Source of the DNA: Nitrosopumilales archaeon CG15_BIG_FIL_POST_REV_8_21_14_020_37_12
Lineage (GTDB): Archaea > Thermoproteota > Nitrososphaeria > Nitrososphaerales > Nitrosopumilaceae
DNA: 10,417 nucleotides
Assembly (NCBI GenBank): GCA_002781805.1
Contig: PFFZ01000100.1
Location: 535 to 10,951 of the forward strand
Reading direction: 5' to 3'
The notes below the pieces were generated by a model. It saw nothing but the letters and a program-made list of their open reading frames with translations. It made no database searches and was not told the DNA's origin. This document shows positions 1 to 5,686 of the stretch, piece by piece. The translations under genes and the position numbers were made by a program. Position 1 is the first letter of the stretch. The number at the start of each line of letters is the position of its first letter.

Positions 1-383
1 TACGCCAATGACTCTTGAATCTTTTGTGTGTCTGTAAATTGCCTGAATTTGAAAATTTTGTTGTTTCTGATCTCATAGATGTGGGAAAATGGAACATCAA
101 ATGTTTTTTCTTTTTTTGAAATGCCTTGATATCTTCCAATTACTATTACGTGGTTTTCTGACTCTAAAAATTCATCAGGCATTGCATGGAATTCTTTAAA
201 ATTTGAAAACATGTTTGTAAAATAATCCTCAAAGATAGATTTCAGACCAACGTACTTTCCACCGTGAGGCATTCCCCTTAATGTATTCCATTCAAGTTCT
301 TCATCACACAACTGATGAATCTTCTTCATATCTTTATTTTTAAAAGCATCATAGAATTTTTTTACCAGTTCTACATTTGACAT
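1..383 (-). CDS. SnoaL/NTF2-like domain protein (cut at left edge)
   Basis: Reading leftwards from an ATG at 383-381, 127 codons are open to the window edge. The protein starts MSNVELVKKFYDAF, a typical first helix of the SnoaL-like/NTF2-like (ketosteroid-isomerase-related) alpha+beta barrel. G46-L47-K48 before the FEDYF helix, the strands around HVIVIGRYQG (78-87) and KTFDVPFSHIYEI (93-105), and a final FKFRQFTDT strand all fit. Family members are usually about 120-140 residues, so the gene is probably almost complete. The next codon begins TA, so it is either Tyr or a stop. The fold serves enzymes (isomerases, cyclases, hydrolases) and pure binding proteins, so the substrate cannot be named. 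The gene diverges from the EVE-domain gene. TATA-like stretches are seen at about 431-438 and 406-413 on this strand, neither convincing. Confidence 0.82.
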   Translation of the reverse strand, partial: MSNVELVKKFYDAFKNKDMKKIHQLCDEELEWNTLRGMPHGGKYVGLKSIFEDYFTNMFSNFKEFHAMPDEFLESENHVIVIGRYQGISKKEKTFDVPFSHIYEIRNNKIFKFRQFTDTQKIQESLA

Positions 384-439
384 GAAATTTTGTAGGATCT
401 TTGTTTCTTAAGATTTACGACAGAAAGCAGATTTTAACG

Positions 440-450
440 CCCAATTTGGG
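440..450. promoter_or_regulatory. Short inverted repeat between divergent genes (possible operator)
   Basis: CCCAATTTGGG is a perfect inverted repeat of two 5-base arms around one central base. It sits in the 122-base gap between the divergent SnoaL-like and EVE genes, about where their promoters should be. The position suits a regulator site serving both genes. An 11-base palindrome can easily occur by chance, so this is only a candidate. Confidence 0.2.
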
Positions 451-505
451 GATGCCATTTTTACTCAATAGATAAACTCATTTGCACCTATTCCAAAATA
501 ATATC

Positions 506-937
506 ATGGTAAACTATTGGCTTGCAAAGCAAGAGCCATCAGGTCCTAGGGGCTATCCATTTGAGCAACTAAAAAAAGAAAAGACCACGGTATGGGACGG
601 CGTCCATAACAACCTGGCCCTCAAGCACATCAATTCCATGAAAAAAGGCGATCTTGCACTGTTCTACCATACTGGCGATGAGCGCCAGGCAGTGGGAATC
701 ATGGAGATTACCAAAAACCCCTACCCAAACCCAAAGGAAGACAACAAGCGGTTTGTCGTAGTTGATGTAAAATACAAAAAACCGCTCAAAAGGCCAGTAA
801 CACTTGATGAGATGAAAAAAGAAAAAAAATTCAAGGACTGGGAGCTGCTCCGCATATCCCGGCTCTCTGTAATGCCTGTTCCAAAGCAGATATGGGATGA
901 GATTATAAAAAAATCCGAAAAACTAGATTCGGCATAA
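506..937 (+). CDS. EVE-domain protein (PUA-like, YTH-related fold)
   Basis: A 143-residue protein consisting of a single EVE domain. The start NYWLAKQEP (3-11) matches the family opening 'YWLxKxEP'. It is followed by VWDGVHNN (29-36, usually WdGVRN), MKKGDLALFYHTG (45-57), the strand VGIMEITKNPYPNP (63-76) and the late RISRLSVMPVP segment (117-126). These line the pocket that in relatives binds modified nucleobases in DNA or RNA. The length equals a complete domain, with no fused partner. The ATG at 506 is chosen because the domain begins immediately; an upstream in-frame TTG at 482 would only add eight unrelated residues. GATAAACTC at about 471-479 could be the TATA element of a nearly leaderless transcript. 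The biological ligand is unknown; a role in sensing modified nucleic acid is inference from the family. Confidence 0.9.
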   Translation: MVNYWLAKQEPSGPRGYPFEQLKKEKTTVWDGVHNNLALKHINSMKKGDLALFYHTGDERQAVGIMEITKNPYPNPKEDNKRFVVVDVKYKKPLKRPVTLDEMKKEKKFKDWELLRISRLSVMPVPKQIWDEIIKKSEKLDSA

Positions 938-941
938 TCGG

Positions 942-949
942 TTTATTGA
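942..949 (+). promoter_or_regulatory. Candidate TATA box for the RAM-domain gene
   Basis: TTTATTGA lies 27-34 bases before the ATG at 976, the spacing expected for an archaeal TATA element driving a leaderless mRNA. It starts only 4 bases after the EVE stop codon, suggesting the small gene has its own promoter. Judged by eye only. Confidence 0.4.
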
Positions 950-975
950 TATAGTCGATTTGTGCTAGTATTATC

Positions 976-1215
976 ATGGCAACAGCTTATGTTCTAATAA
1001 ACTGTGAATTGGGTTCAGAGGAAGCAATAATCTCGCAACTAAAGAGCCTGGAAGGTGTAAAAGAAGTTCATGGAACTTTTGGTGCATACGATATCTTGGC
1101 CAAGATTGAATCTGATACTGTAGAAAAACTCAGAGAAACCATCACATGGAAGATCAGAAAAATTGAAAAGATTCGATCAACTCTTACCCTCATGGGTATT
1201 GAAGGCCAATCATAA
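976..1215 (+). CDS. Stand-alone Lrp/AsnC ligand-binding (RAM) domain protein
   Basis: A 79-residue protein that is all RAM domain (the C-terminal effector-binding domain of Lrp/AsnC regulators), with no helix-turn-helix before it. The beta-alpha-beta-beta-alpha-beta order is readable: AYVLINCEL strand, EEAIISQLKSL helix, VKEVHGTFGAYDILAKIES hairpin with the conserved G-x-YD turn (36-39), a VEKLRETITWKIRKI helix, and a final STLTLMGI strand. In the family this domain forms dimers or larger assemblies and binds amino acids or similar small molecules between subunits. Without a DNA-binding part it may act by joining full-length Lrp proteins or as a plain ligand sensor (inference). The HExxH gene follows 18 bases downstream. 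A T-rich stretch at 1220-1229 in that gap could end some transcripts. Confidence 0.9.
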   Translation: MATAYVLINCELGSEEAIISQLKSLEGVKEVHGTFGAYDILAKIESDTVEKLRETITWKIRKIEKIRSTLTLMGIEGQS

Positions 1216-1233
1216 ACACCTCTTTTTCTTATT

Positions 1234-1800
1234 ATGATTCTACATTTTATTTTCGTTGTAAAAGAAGAGGATCGCCAAAAACGTCAGCCCGAGTTTGAGT
1301 ACATACAACAGATGGCACAGTTCTACAAGGTATGGATTAAAGAAAAGTTTGACAAGGACTTTGAGGTACAATGCGATGAGCTGATAACAAAACCACGAGG
1401 TCTGTTTCATAAACTTGATACACACACCTTGCTGCGTGATCATGATCAGAGGGGTAAGGACATCTATCACTTTTATCTGTGCCATTTCAGGCCGCTGTGG
1501 ACTGACTGCACATGCGAGGGGTACTATGCAGAAAACTTTGGCATGGTATACTGGCAGACTCCGCCAAATCCCCATGATACACTATTTCTTGCAGAAAAAA
1601 ACTGCACCACAGTATCACACGAGATAGCTCATGAAATTCTCAGATCAATTGGTTACAAAAAATATGCAGCAGACGTCCATGAAATCTGGACAAAGCACTT
1701 CTATGATCAGCTGCACTTTGAGCAGTATGGTCCTGACTTTAAAAAGACAGATGACAAACCAATGTTTCTTACAATGGATACGTCTAGTCTGAAAATCTAA
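1234..1800 (+). CDS. Uncharacterised protein with HExxH zinc-protease-like motif
   Basis: I do not recognise the family. The 188-residue soluble protein has no signal peptide or membrane segment. Its clearest feature is H129-E-I-A-H133 inside TTVSHEIAHEILRSIG, which reads as the active-site helix of a zincin metallopeptidase: small and hydrophobic residues before HExxH and a helical continuation after it. Possible third zinc ligands follow at H149, E150 or H155 (DVHEIWTKH). The middle is rich in Cys and aromatic residues (YLCHFRPLWTDCTCEGYY, 81-98, with C83, C92 and C94), which might form another metal site or be structural. The spacing does not match the metzincin pattern (HExxHxxGxxH). The gene follows the RAM-domain gene by 18 bases and converges on the next gene with a 9-base gap. 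Peptidase activity is inferred from the motif alone. Confidence 0.7.
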   Translation: MILHFIFVVKEEDRQKRQPEFEYIQQMAQFYKVWIKEKFDKDFEVQCDELITKPRGLFHKLDTHTLLRDHDQRGKDIYHFYLCHFRPLWTDCTCEGYYAENFGMVYWQTPPNPHDTLFLAEKNCTTVSHEIAHEILRSIGYKKYAADVHEIWTKHFYDQLHFEQYGPDFKKTDDKPMFLTMDTSSLKI

Positions 1801-1809
1801 TTTTGAATT

Positions 1810-2442
1810 TTAACACTTTGTAACAGAGTAAATGTTGTTCTCAAAGTTTGCAGTCTTGAAATCCAGTTTGTTTTCCGGATCTTTTGTCCTTGATTTGCTC
1901 AGGGTCTCAAGCTCTACAAGTGCGTCTCCCCTGAATCCTACCGAAGAGCCATAGATTGCATCAGTCAGCATTGTTCCATGGTCTCCTTTTTTGATGTCAT
2001 CTACCATCTCATAGAACTTGAAAGTGTCTTTCTTGTTTACCGGATTCCCTGTTGCCTTGTTTGTTGCAACCGCAATGTACATGCCGTTGTTTTTTACTGC
2101 AACTGGAATCTTGTGGTTTTTGCCTGATGCTCCAGGGATTGTCTCATTTACCAAAACCTCGCATTTGTGATACATGCTAGATACATATGCAAAGAATCTG
2201 TACATTGCAAACTTGCCTGCAGCATCTTCCTCACATCCGACAAAGACCTTATGCAGCAGCTCCAACGCATCATCATTCATGCTTTGCAGTCTGTCGTCAA
2301 TTCTTCCCCTCTCAAGAAGGTCAGACTTGCACTCTTTTGCAACCAGTTCCAAAATAAAATCCGGAAGATTGTAGTTTTTCAGTGCAGCAACAAACGCTCC
2401 TGCCTGCGACATGCCAAACTTTGGAAATCCTTTATTCACCAT
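1810..2442 (-). CDS. Conserved-looking hypothetical protein, possible degenerate PD-(D/E)XK fold
   Basis: A 210-residue soluble protein I cannot assign with confidence. The first ~95 residues look helical. Residues 94-150 run CEVLVNETIPG, HKIPVAVKNNG, MYIAVATNK, then GNPVNKKDTFKFYEMVDD. This order resembles the core of Mrr/RecB-like restriction-endonuclease folds, where an 'EhDVhh' strand, an 'hhhExK' strand and a 'v.kedv.kFy' helix follow one another. Here the acidic catalytic positions appear replaced (P/V and T) and only K129 remains, so any nuclease activity would probably be lost. The fold call is inference from pattern only. The ATG at 2442 is preceded at a 6-base distance by AGGGGGAT, a plausible ribosome-binding site. 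The gene diverges from aconitase and converges on the HExxH gene. Confidence 0.7.
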   Translation of the reverse strand: MVNKGFPKFGMSQAGAFVAALKNYNLPDFILELVAKECKSDLLERGRIDDRLQSMNDDALELLHKVFVGCEEDAAGKFAMYRFFAYVSSMYHKCEVLVNETIPGASGKNHKIPVAVKNNGMYIAVATNKATGNPVNKKDTFKFYEMVDDIKKGDHGTMLTDAIYGSSVGFRGDALVELETLSKSRTKDPENKLDFKTANFENNIYSVTKC

Positions 2443-2448
2443 ATCAAC

Positions 2449-2456
2449 ATCCCCCT
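2449..2456 (-). promoter_or_regulatory. Shine-Dalgarno-like site
   Basis: On the minus strand AGGGGGAT ends 6 bases before the ATG at 2442. Purine-rich sites like this are uncommon before the other genes here, most of which look leaderless. It supports the chosen start and fits a short leader starting near 2460. Confidence 0.4.
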
Positions 2457-2482
2457 AGAATTTTGTAACTCTGCAATCCTTT

Positions 2483-2490
2483 ATTATAAA
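2483..2490 (-). promoter_or_regulatory. Candidate TATA box for the minus-strand hypothetical gene
   Basis: Read on the minus strand this is TTTATAAT, the best TATA-like match in the divergent gap. It is centred about 45 bases before the ATG at 2442, which would put the transcription start near 2460 and leave a leader of about 18 bases that contains the AGGGGGAT site. Confidence 0.45.
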
Positions 2491-2559
2491 ACTACTTTTG
2501 GCTTATAATTGTTAAGGAATTTTTTAGTATGTCTTGGTTTTTTTAGCTGATCTGGAATT

Positions 2560-2572
2560 GATAATAATAAAT
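2560..2572 (+). promoter_or_regulatory. Candidate TATA box for aconitase
   Basis: An A/T-only stretch, GATAATAATAAAT, is centred about 30 bases before the GTG at 2596. That is the spacing for an archaeal promoter giving an almost leaderless message. The T6 and T7 runs just upstream (about 2520-2545) have no assigned role. Confidence 0.4.
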
Positions 2573-2595
2573 TCCCCCAAAACTAACGTTACTGT

Positions 2596-4863
2596 GTGCA
2601 AATTGAAACAACCCCTGAAATGGTTTCAAATGTGTATAGCAAATTAAAAGAAAATTCCGATAAATATCGCAAAGTTATAGGCAGACCTCTTACTCTCTCT
2701 GAAAAAATCTTGTCTGGACATTTGGAGGATGTTGGAAACCGCAATCTTGATGATGGAAAAAACTATGTCTTTCTCAGGCCTGACAGAGTCGCATTGCAGG
2801 ATGTCACAGGACAAATGGTAATGCTGCAATTCATGCAAGCCGGATTAAAACAATCCACTCTTCCCACAACTGTTCACTGTGATCATCTGATTCGAGCTCA
2901 AGTGGAAGGAGATGTAGACATGAAGGTGTCCCTTGATGAGAACAGCGAGGTGTTCAAGTTCTTACAGTCTGCATCTGCAAAATACGGATGCGGATTCTGG
3001 AAACCCGGAGCTGGAATCATACATCAAGTGGTGCTGGAAAACTATGCATTCCCTGGTGGGTTGATGATTGGAACAGACTCTCACACACCAAACGCCGGAG
3101 GCCTGGGAATGATTGCAGTTGGCGTGGGCGGACTGGATGCAGCTGAGGTCATGGCAGGTATGCCTTGGGAACTGTTGTACCCAAAAAGAATCGGCGTCAA
3201 GCTGACAGGTGAGCTTAATGGATGGACTGCACCAAAAGATATTATCCTAAAAGTTGCAGAAGAGCTCACAGTATCTGGCGGAACAAATTCTATAATTGAA
3301 TACTTTGGATCCGGAACAGAATCTATTAGCTGTACAGGAAAGGCCACCATAACAAACATGGGGGCAGAAGTCGGGGCAACATGTTCTATTTTTCCATATG
3401 ATACAAGAATGGAGACTTATCTAAAATACACAGACCGCCAAAAGATTGCCGAGATTGCAAACCAACACAAGGAATTGCTTGTAGCGGATCCTGAGGTGGA
3501 ACAAAGCCCTGAAAAATTCTTTGACAGAGTGATTGAAATCAATCTCTCAACTCTGGAGCCACACATTGTAGGGCCTCACACGCCAGACCTTGCAAGATCA
3601 ATCTCGGAGCTGGCAAGTGATGTAAAGTCAAATGAGTACATTGACCCAATATCTGTCGCATTGATTGGCAGCTGCACAAACTCATCATATGAGGACATGT
3701 CACGTGCTGCAAGCTTGGCAGAGCAGGCAAAAGCAAAGGGAATCAAAGCAAAGGTTCCGCTGCTGGTGACTCCCGGCTCTGAACAGATCCGAGGAACAAT
3801 AGAACGAGACGGTCAGATGGACTCTCTGAAGGATATCGGTGCAACTGTCTTGGCAAATGCATGCGGTCCATGCATTGGACAGTGGTCAAGACCTGAATTA
3901 AGCAACGATGATAAAAATACCATAGTTACAACATTTAACAGAAATTTCCCGGGACGAAACGATGGACGCAGAAACACACTGAATTTCATCGGTAGTCCGG
4001 AAATGATTATCGCACTTGCATTGGGAGGACGTTTGTCGTTTAATCCATTAAAGGATGAACTGACTGCAGCAGATGGAACAAAATTCAAGCTTGATCCACC
4101 AAAGCCTGCACCTGAAGTTCCTGCAAAAGGCTTCATGATACCTAAAGGGATCTACGTTGCACCTCCTGCAAACTCTGAAGGACTAGAAGTAATAATTGAT
4201 CCAAACAGCAAGCGTCTCCAGAAACTTGAACCATTTACAAAATGGGACGGAAAAGATTTTGAAAAAATCCCCATAATAGTAAAGGCAAAAGGAAAATGCA
4301 CTACAGATCACATATCTCCTGCAGGAGCATGGCTGTCTCTGAGGGGACACCTTGACAATCTCAGCGACAACATGTTGCTTGGTGCAGTCAATGCATTCAA
4401 TGACGAGGTTGGCAGGGGCAAGAATGTACTTAGTGGACAGATAGAGCCTTTTGCAAAGACTGCCAGAGAGTACAAACAGAAAGGAATGAGGTGGGTTATA
4501 ATAGGTGACAAGAACTATGGCGAAGGCAGCAGCAGAGAACATGCGGCCATGACTCCAAGGCATCTTGGATGCGCCGCAGTAATCACGAAAAGTTTTGCCA
4601 GAATCCACGAGACGAATCTCAAAAAGCAGGGTATACTGGCACTCACATTTGCAAATCCTGCTGACTATGACAAGATTCAGGAGGATGATAGAATAAGCCT
4701 GGTGGGTCTGAATGATCTGGCGCCGCAGCAATCAGTAAAATGCATACTGACTCACAATGACAATTCGCAAGAGGAGATTTCACTTGTGCATTCTTACAAC
4801 CATTCCCAGATTGAGTGGTTCAAAGCTGGCTCTGCACTGAATGTCTTGAGAAACAAAAACTGA
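2596..4863 (+). CDS. acn: Aconitate hydratase (aconitase)
   Basis: A complete 755-residue aconitase that interconverts citrate and isocitrate in the TCA cycle through an active-site [4Fe-4S] cluster. The three cluster cysteines are C360 in GSCTNSS and C423/C426 in ACGPCIGQW. Other family signatures are VHCDHL (93-98), IGTDSHTPNAGG (158-169) and, in the C-terminal swivel domain, GDKNYGEGSSREHAA (637-651) with the substrate-binding S645, S646 and R647. Length and domain order (three cluster-side domains, linker at about 500-550, swivel) match the mitochondrial/bacterial type. The GTG start at 2596 is chosen because a TATA-like stretch lies about 30 bases before it. The ATG at 2620 (Met9) is the alternative and would give a 747-residue protein. 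In ammonia oxidisers the enzyme likely feeds 2-oxoglutarate for glutamate synthesis (established role, not seen in this sequence). It converges on the tRNA-Trp gene. Confidence 0.96.
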   Translation: MQIETTPEMVSNVYSKLKENSDKYRKVIGRPLTLSEKILSGHLEDVGNRNLDDGKNYVFLRPDRVALQDVTGQMVMLQFMQAGLKQSTLPTTVHCDHLIRAQVEGDVDMKVSLDENSEVFKFLQSASAKYGCGFWKPGAGIIHQVVLENYAFPGGLMIGTDSHTPNAGGLGMIAVGVGGLDAAEVMAGMPWELLYPKRIGVKLTGELNGWTAPKDIILKVAEELTVSGGTNSIIEYFGSGTESISCTGKATITNMGAEVGATCSIFPYDTRMETYLKYTDRQKIAEIANQHKELLVADPEVEQSPEKFFDRVIEINLSTLEPHIVGPHTPDLARSISELASDVKSNEYIDPISVALIGSCTNSSYEDMSRAASLAEQAKAKGIKAKVPLLVTPGSEQIRGTIERDGQMDSLKDIGATVLANACGPCIGQWSRPELSNDDKNTIVTTFNRNFPGRNDGRRNTLNFIGSPEMIIALALGGRLSFNPLKDELTAADGTKFKLDPPKPAPEVPAKGFMIPKGIYVAPPANSEGLEVIIDPNSKRLQKLEPFTKWDGKDFEKIPIIVKAKGKCTTDHISPAGAWLSLRGHLDNLSDNMLLGAVNAFNDEVGRGKNVLSGQIEPFAKTAREYKQKGMRWVIIGDKNYGEGSSREHAAMTPRHLGCAAVITKSFARIHETNLKKQGILALTFANPADYDKIQEDDRISLVGLNDLAPQQSVKCILTHNDNSQEEISLVHSYNHSQIEWFKAGSALNVLRNKN
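4851..4859 (-). terminator. Possible T-rich terminator of tRNA-Trp
   Basis: About 20 bases past the mature 3' end of tRNA-Trp the minus strand reads TTTTTGTTT. Archaeal termination typically occurs on such T-rich tracts. It lies inside the last codons of aconitase on the other strand, so the two transcripts would overlap at their 3' ends. Confidence 0.35.
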
Positions 4864-4913
4864 CAAATTATCTGACGTGGGGCCGACCGGAATCGAACCG
4901 GCGACCTACGGGT

Positions 4914-4966
4914 CACTACAGCTCCAAACTTACATCATCCGTTAGTCAGTTTAGCTTAGTTTACCT
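4914..4966 (-). other. tRNA-Trp intron 2 (53 nt, about position 37/38)
   Basis: It separates G37 from A38 in the anticodon loop, the canonical archaeal intron site. Because the intron begins with A and the 3' exon also begins with A, the cut could equally be placed at 38/39; 37/38 is chosen by convention. Near its 3' end is TGGAGC, complementary to exon bases GCTCCA (31-36). This could supply a bulge-helix-bulge central helix, but its distance from the 3' splice site is larger than in the strict motif, so the fold would be relaxed. The intron also contains CTGA followed 7 bases later by ATGATGT, resembling box D' and box C'. Confidence 0.82.
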
Positions 4967-4975
4967 CTGGAGCCC

Positions 4976-5001
4976 TTAGCGGTGATCTATTCGTAGACAC
5001 T
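4976..5001 (-). other. tRNA-Trp intron 1 (26 nt, non-canonical position 28/29)
   Basis: It interrupts the 5' strand of the anticodon stem between C28 and G29, and the flanking bases leave no other junction that restores the stem. A splicing fold is visible: exon GGCG (23-26) can pair with intron CGCT, with 3-base bulges AC/A and AA/G at the two cuts. Beyond that, the intron closes on itself as GTG/CAC plus TCTA/TAGA around a CGAA loop. The outer exon helix is weak, as in the relaxed bulge-helix-bulge motifs of non-canonical archaeal introns. Confidence 0.85.
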
Positions 5002-5055
5002 GTCGCCCTACCAGGCTAGGCTACGACCCCACAAAAAAGAATGAAATAGACTTGA

Positions 5056-5063
5056 ATTTTAAG
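5056..5063 (-). promoter_or_regulatory. Candidate TATA box for tRNA-Trp
   Basis: On the minus strand CTTAAAAT lies 26-33 bases before the mature 5' end of the tRNA. That is the expected TATA distance for a transcript with almost no leader. Confidence 0.45.
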
Positions 5064-5078
5064 TTATTTTAACCAAGA

Positions 5079-5086
5079 TTTATTTG
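5079..5086 (+). promoter_or_regulatory. Candidate TATA box for the membrane-anchored protein gene
   Basis: TTTATTTG lies 35-42 bases before the ATG at 5121, implying a leader of roughly 10-15 bases. It sits about 16 bases from the oppositely oriented tRNA-Trp TATA candidate, so this 90-base gap appears to be a divergent promoter. Confidence 0.35.
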
Positions 5087-5120
5087 CGATTTGCATGAAA
5101 CCCAGTCGTAAAGAAAAATC

Positions 5121-5654
5121 ATGGTAAAACCAATCATCTTGGCAATAGGCGCAATTCCAGCTATTGTTGCAATTTTAATTGCAATTCCACTGGTGACAAA
5201 ACCTGACATTCCATTTTCAGCTTCAACTTCATATGATACACTTGAAATCGAGTACACAAAACATCAATTAAAAAAAATATCACACGGCGTTACAGAAAGA
5301 GTTGCATCACAGCAGACTGAAATTCTTGTCATAAAAAATGACGGAGAAATAAAATACACTTTTACCGAACAAGGATATCCGAATCCTGACATTAAATCAA
5401 AACTGGATGATGACAAACATAAAAAACTAAAGGCGCTAATCAAGGAGACTGGTTTTATGGCAATACCGTCTGAATCCTTTCCAGTACTGGAGAATGTAAC
5501 TGACTACCAAAAATCAAATGTCAAGGTTACGTTAAACGGCAAGGTAAACCAAATTCACTGGCCGGAACAAAATGCCACTTCTAAATTCATCCCGCCAATT
5601 ATTACAATGGTGGAATCCCAACTGGACCAAATCATAGAGCAGATTCGTGAATAG
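5121..5654 (+). CDS. Membrane-anchored protein of unknown function
   Basis: I do not recognise a family with certainty. The 177-residue protein opens with one hydrophobic segment (about 5-25, with [14 protein letters not shown]) after a short MVKP start. No cleavage motif follows, so it is probably an uncleaved anchor with the remaining ~150 residues outside the cell. The outer domain alternates strands and helices: [16 protein letters not shown] (70-85), helix [16 protein letters not shown] (96-111), strand [17 protein letters not shown] (130-146) and a final helix [13 protein letters not shown] (163-175). The 'strand - DG hairpin - helix - strand - final helix' order is like several small secreted beta-sheet domains, but no catalytic motif or cysteine is present. 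The gene stands alone between tRNA-Trp and pdxS. Role unknown. Confidence 0.75.
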   Translation: MVKPIILAIGAIPAIVAILIAIPLVTKPDIPFSASTSYDTLEIEYTKHQLKKISHGVTERVASQQTEILVIKNDGEIKYTFTEQGYPNPDIKSKLDDDKHKKLKALIKETGFMAIPSESFPVLENVTDYQKSNVKVTLNGKVNQIHWPEQNATSKFIPPIITMVESQLDQIIEQIRE

Positions 5655-5686
5655 ATACAAATAGTCTTTTAGGTAAAACTTACGGT

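Larger units (their letters stand above)
4878..5030 (-). tRNA. tRNA-Trp (anticodon CCA) with two introns
   Basis: Exons lie at 5030-5002, 4975-4967 and 4913-4878. Joined, they give 74 nt: acceptor GGGGTCG/CGGCCCC with discriminator A73 and one T-G wobble; D arm GCCT/GGGC with A14, G18, G19 and A21; anticodon arm ACGGG-CTCCAGA-CCCGT with a perfect 5-bp stem; variable AGGTC; and T arm GCCGG-TTCGATT-CCGGT. The anticodon CCA reads UGG, so this is tRNA-Trp; G1-C72 and A73 fit archaeal Trp identity. CCA is not encoded (A73 is followed by CGT). The unspliced gene cannot form an anticodon stem: C28 and G29 are separated by 26 bases and the loop is split from CCCGT by 53 bases. The introns are listed separately. 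Both would be removed by the archaeal splicing endonuclease. The gene is convergent with aconitase. Confidence 0.93.

Noticed and set aside
482-505. TTG start extending the EVE protein by eight residues
   Set aside because: The EVE domain starts right at the ATG (506), the added residues match nothing, and a TATA-like element sits just before the TTG at the right distance for the ATG.
1618-1700. Metzincin assignment of the HExxH protein
   Set aside because: The residues after HEIAH do not give the G and third H of HExxHxxGxxH.
2518-2545. T-runs before aconitase as a terminator or small RNA
   Set aside because: They lie downstream of no visible plus-strand gene start in this gap, and no stable hairpin or box motifs accompany them.
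4183-4731. 182-codon open frame opposite aconitase
   Set aside because: It runs antisense to a strongly conserved enzyme, has no family motifs and an erratic composition; it is a shadow of the coding strand.
4878-5030. Reading the tRNA as one with a long variable arm (Leu or Ser)
   Set aside because: No anticodon stem forms without removing two segments, and the variable loop next to the T arm is only five bases (AGGTC).
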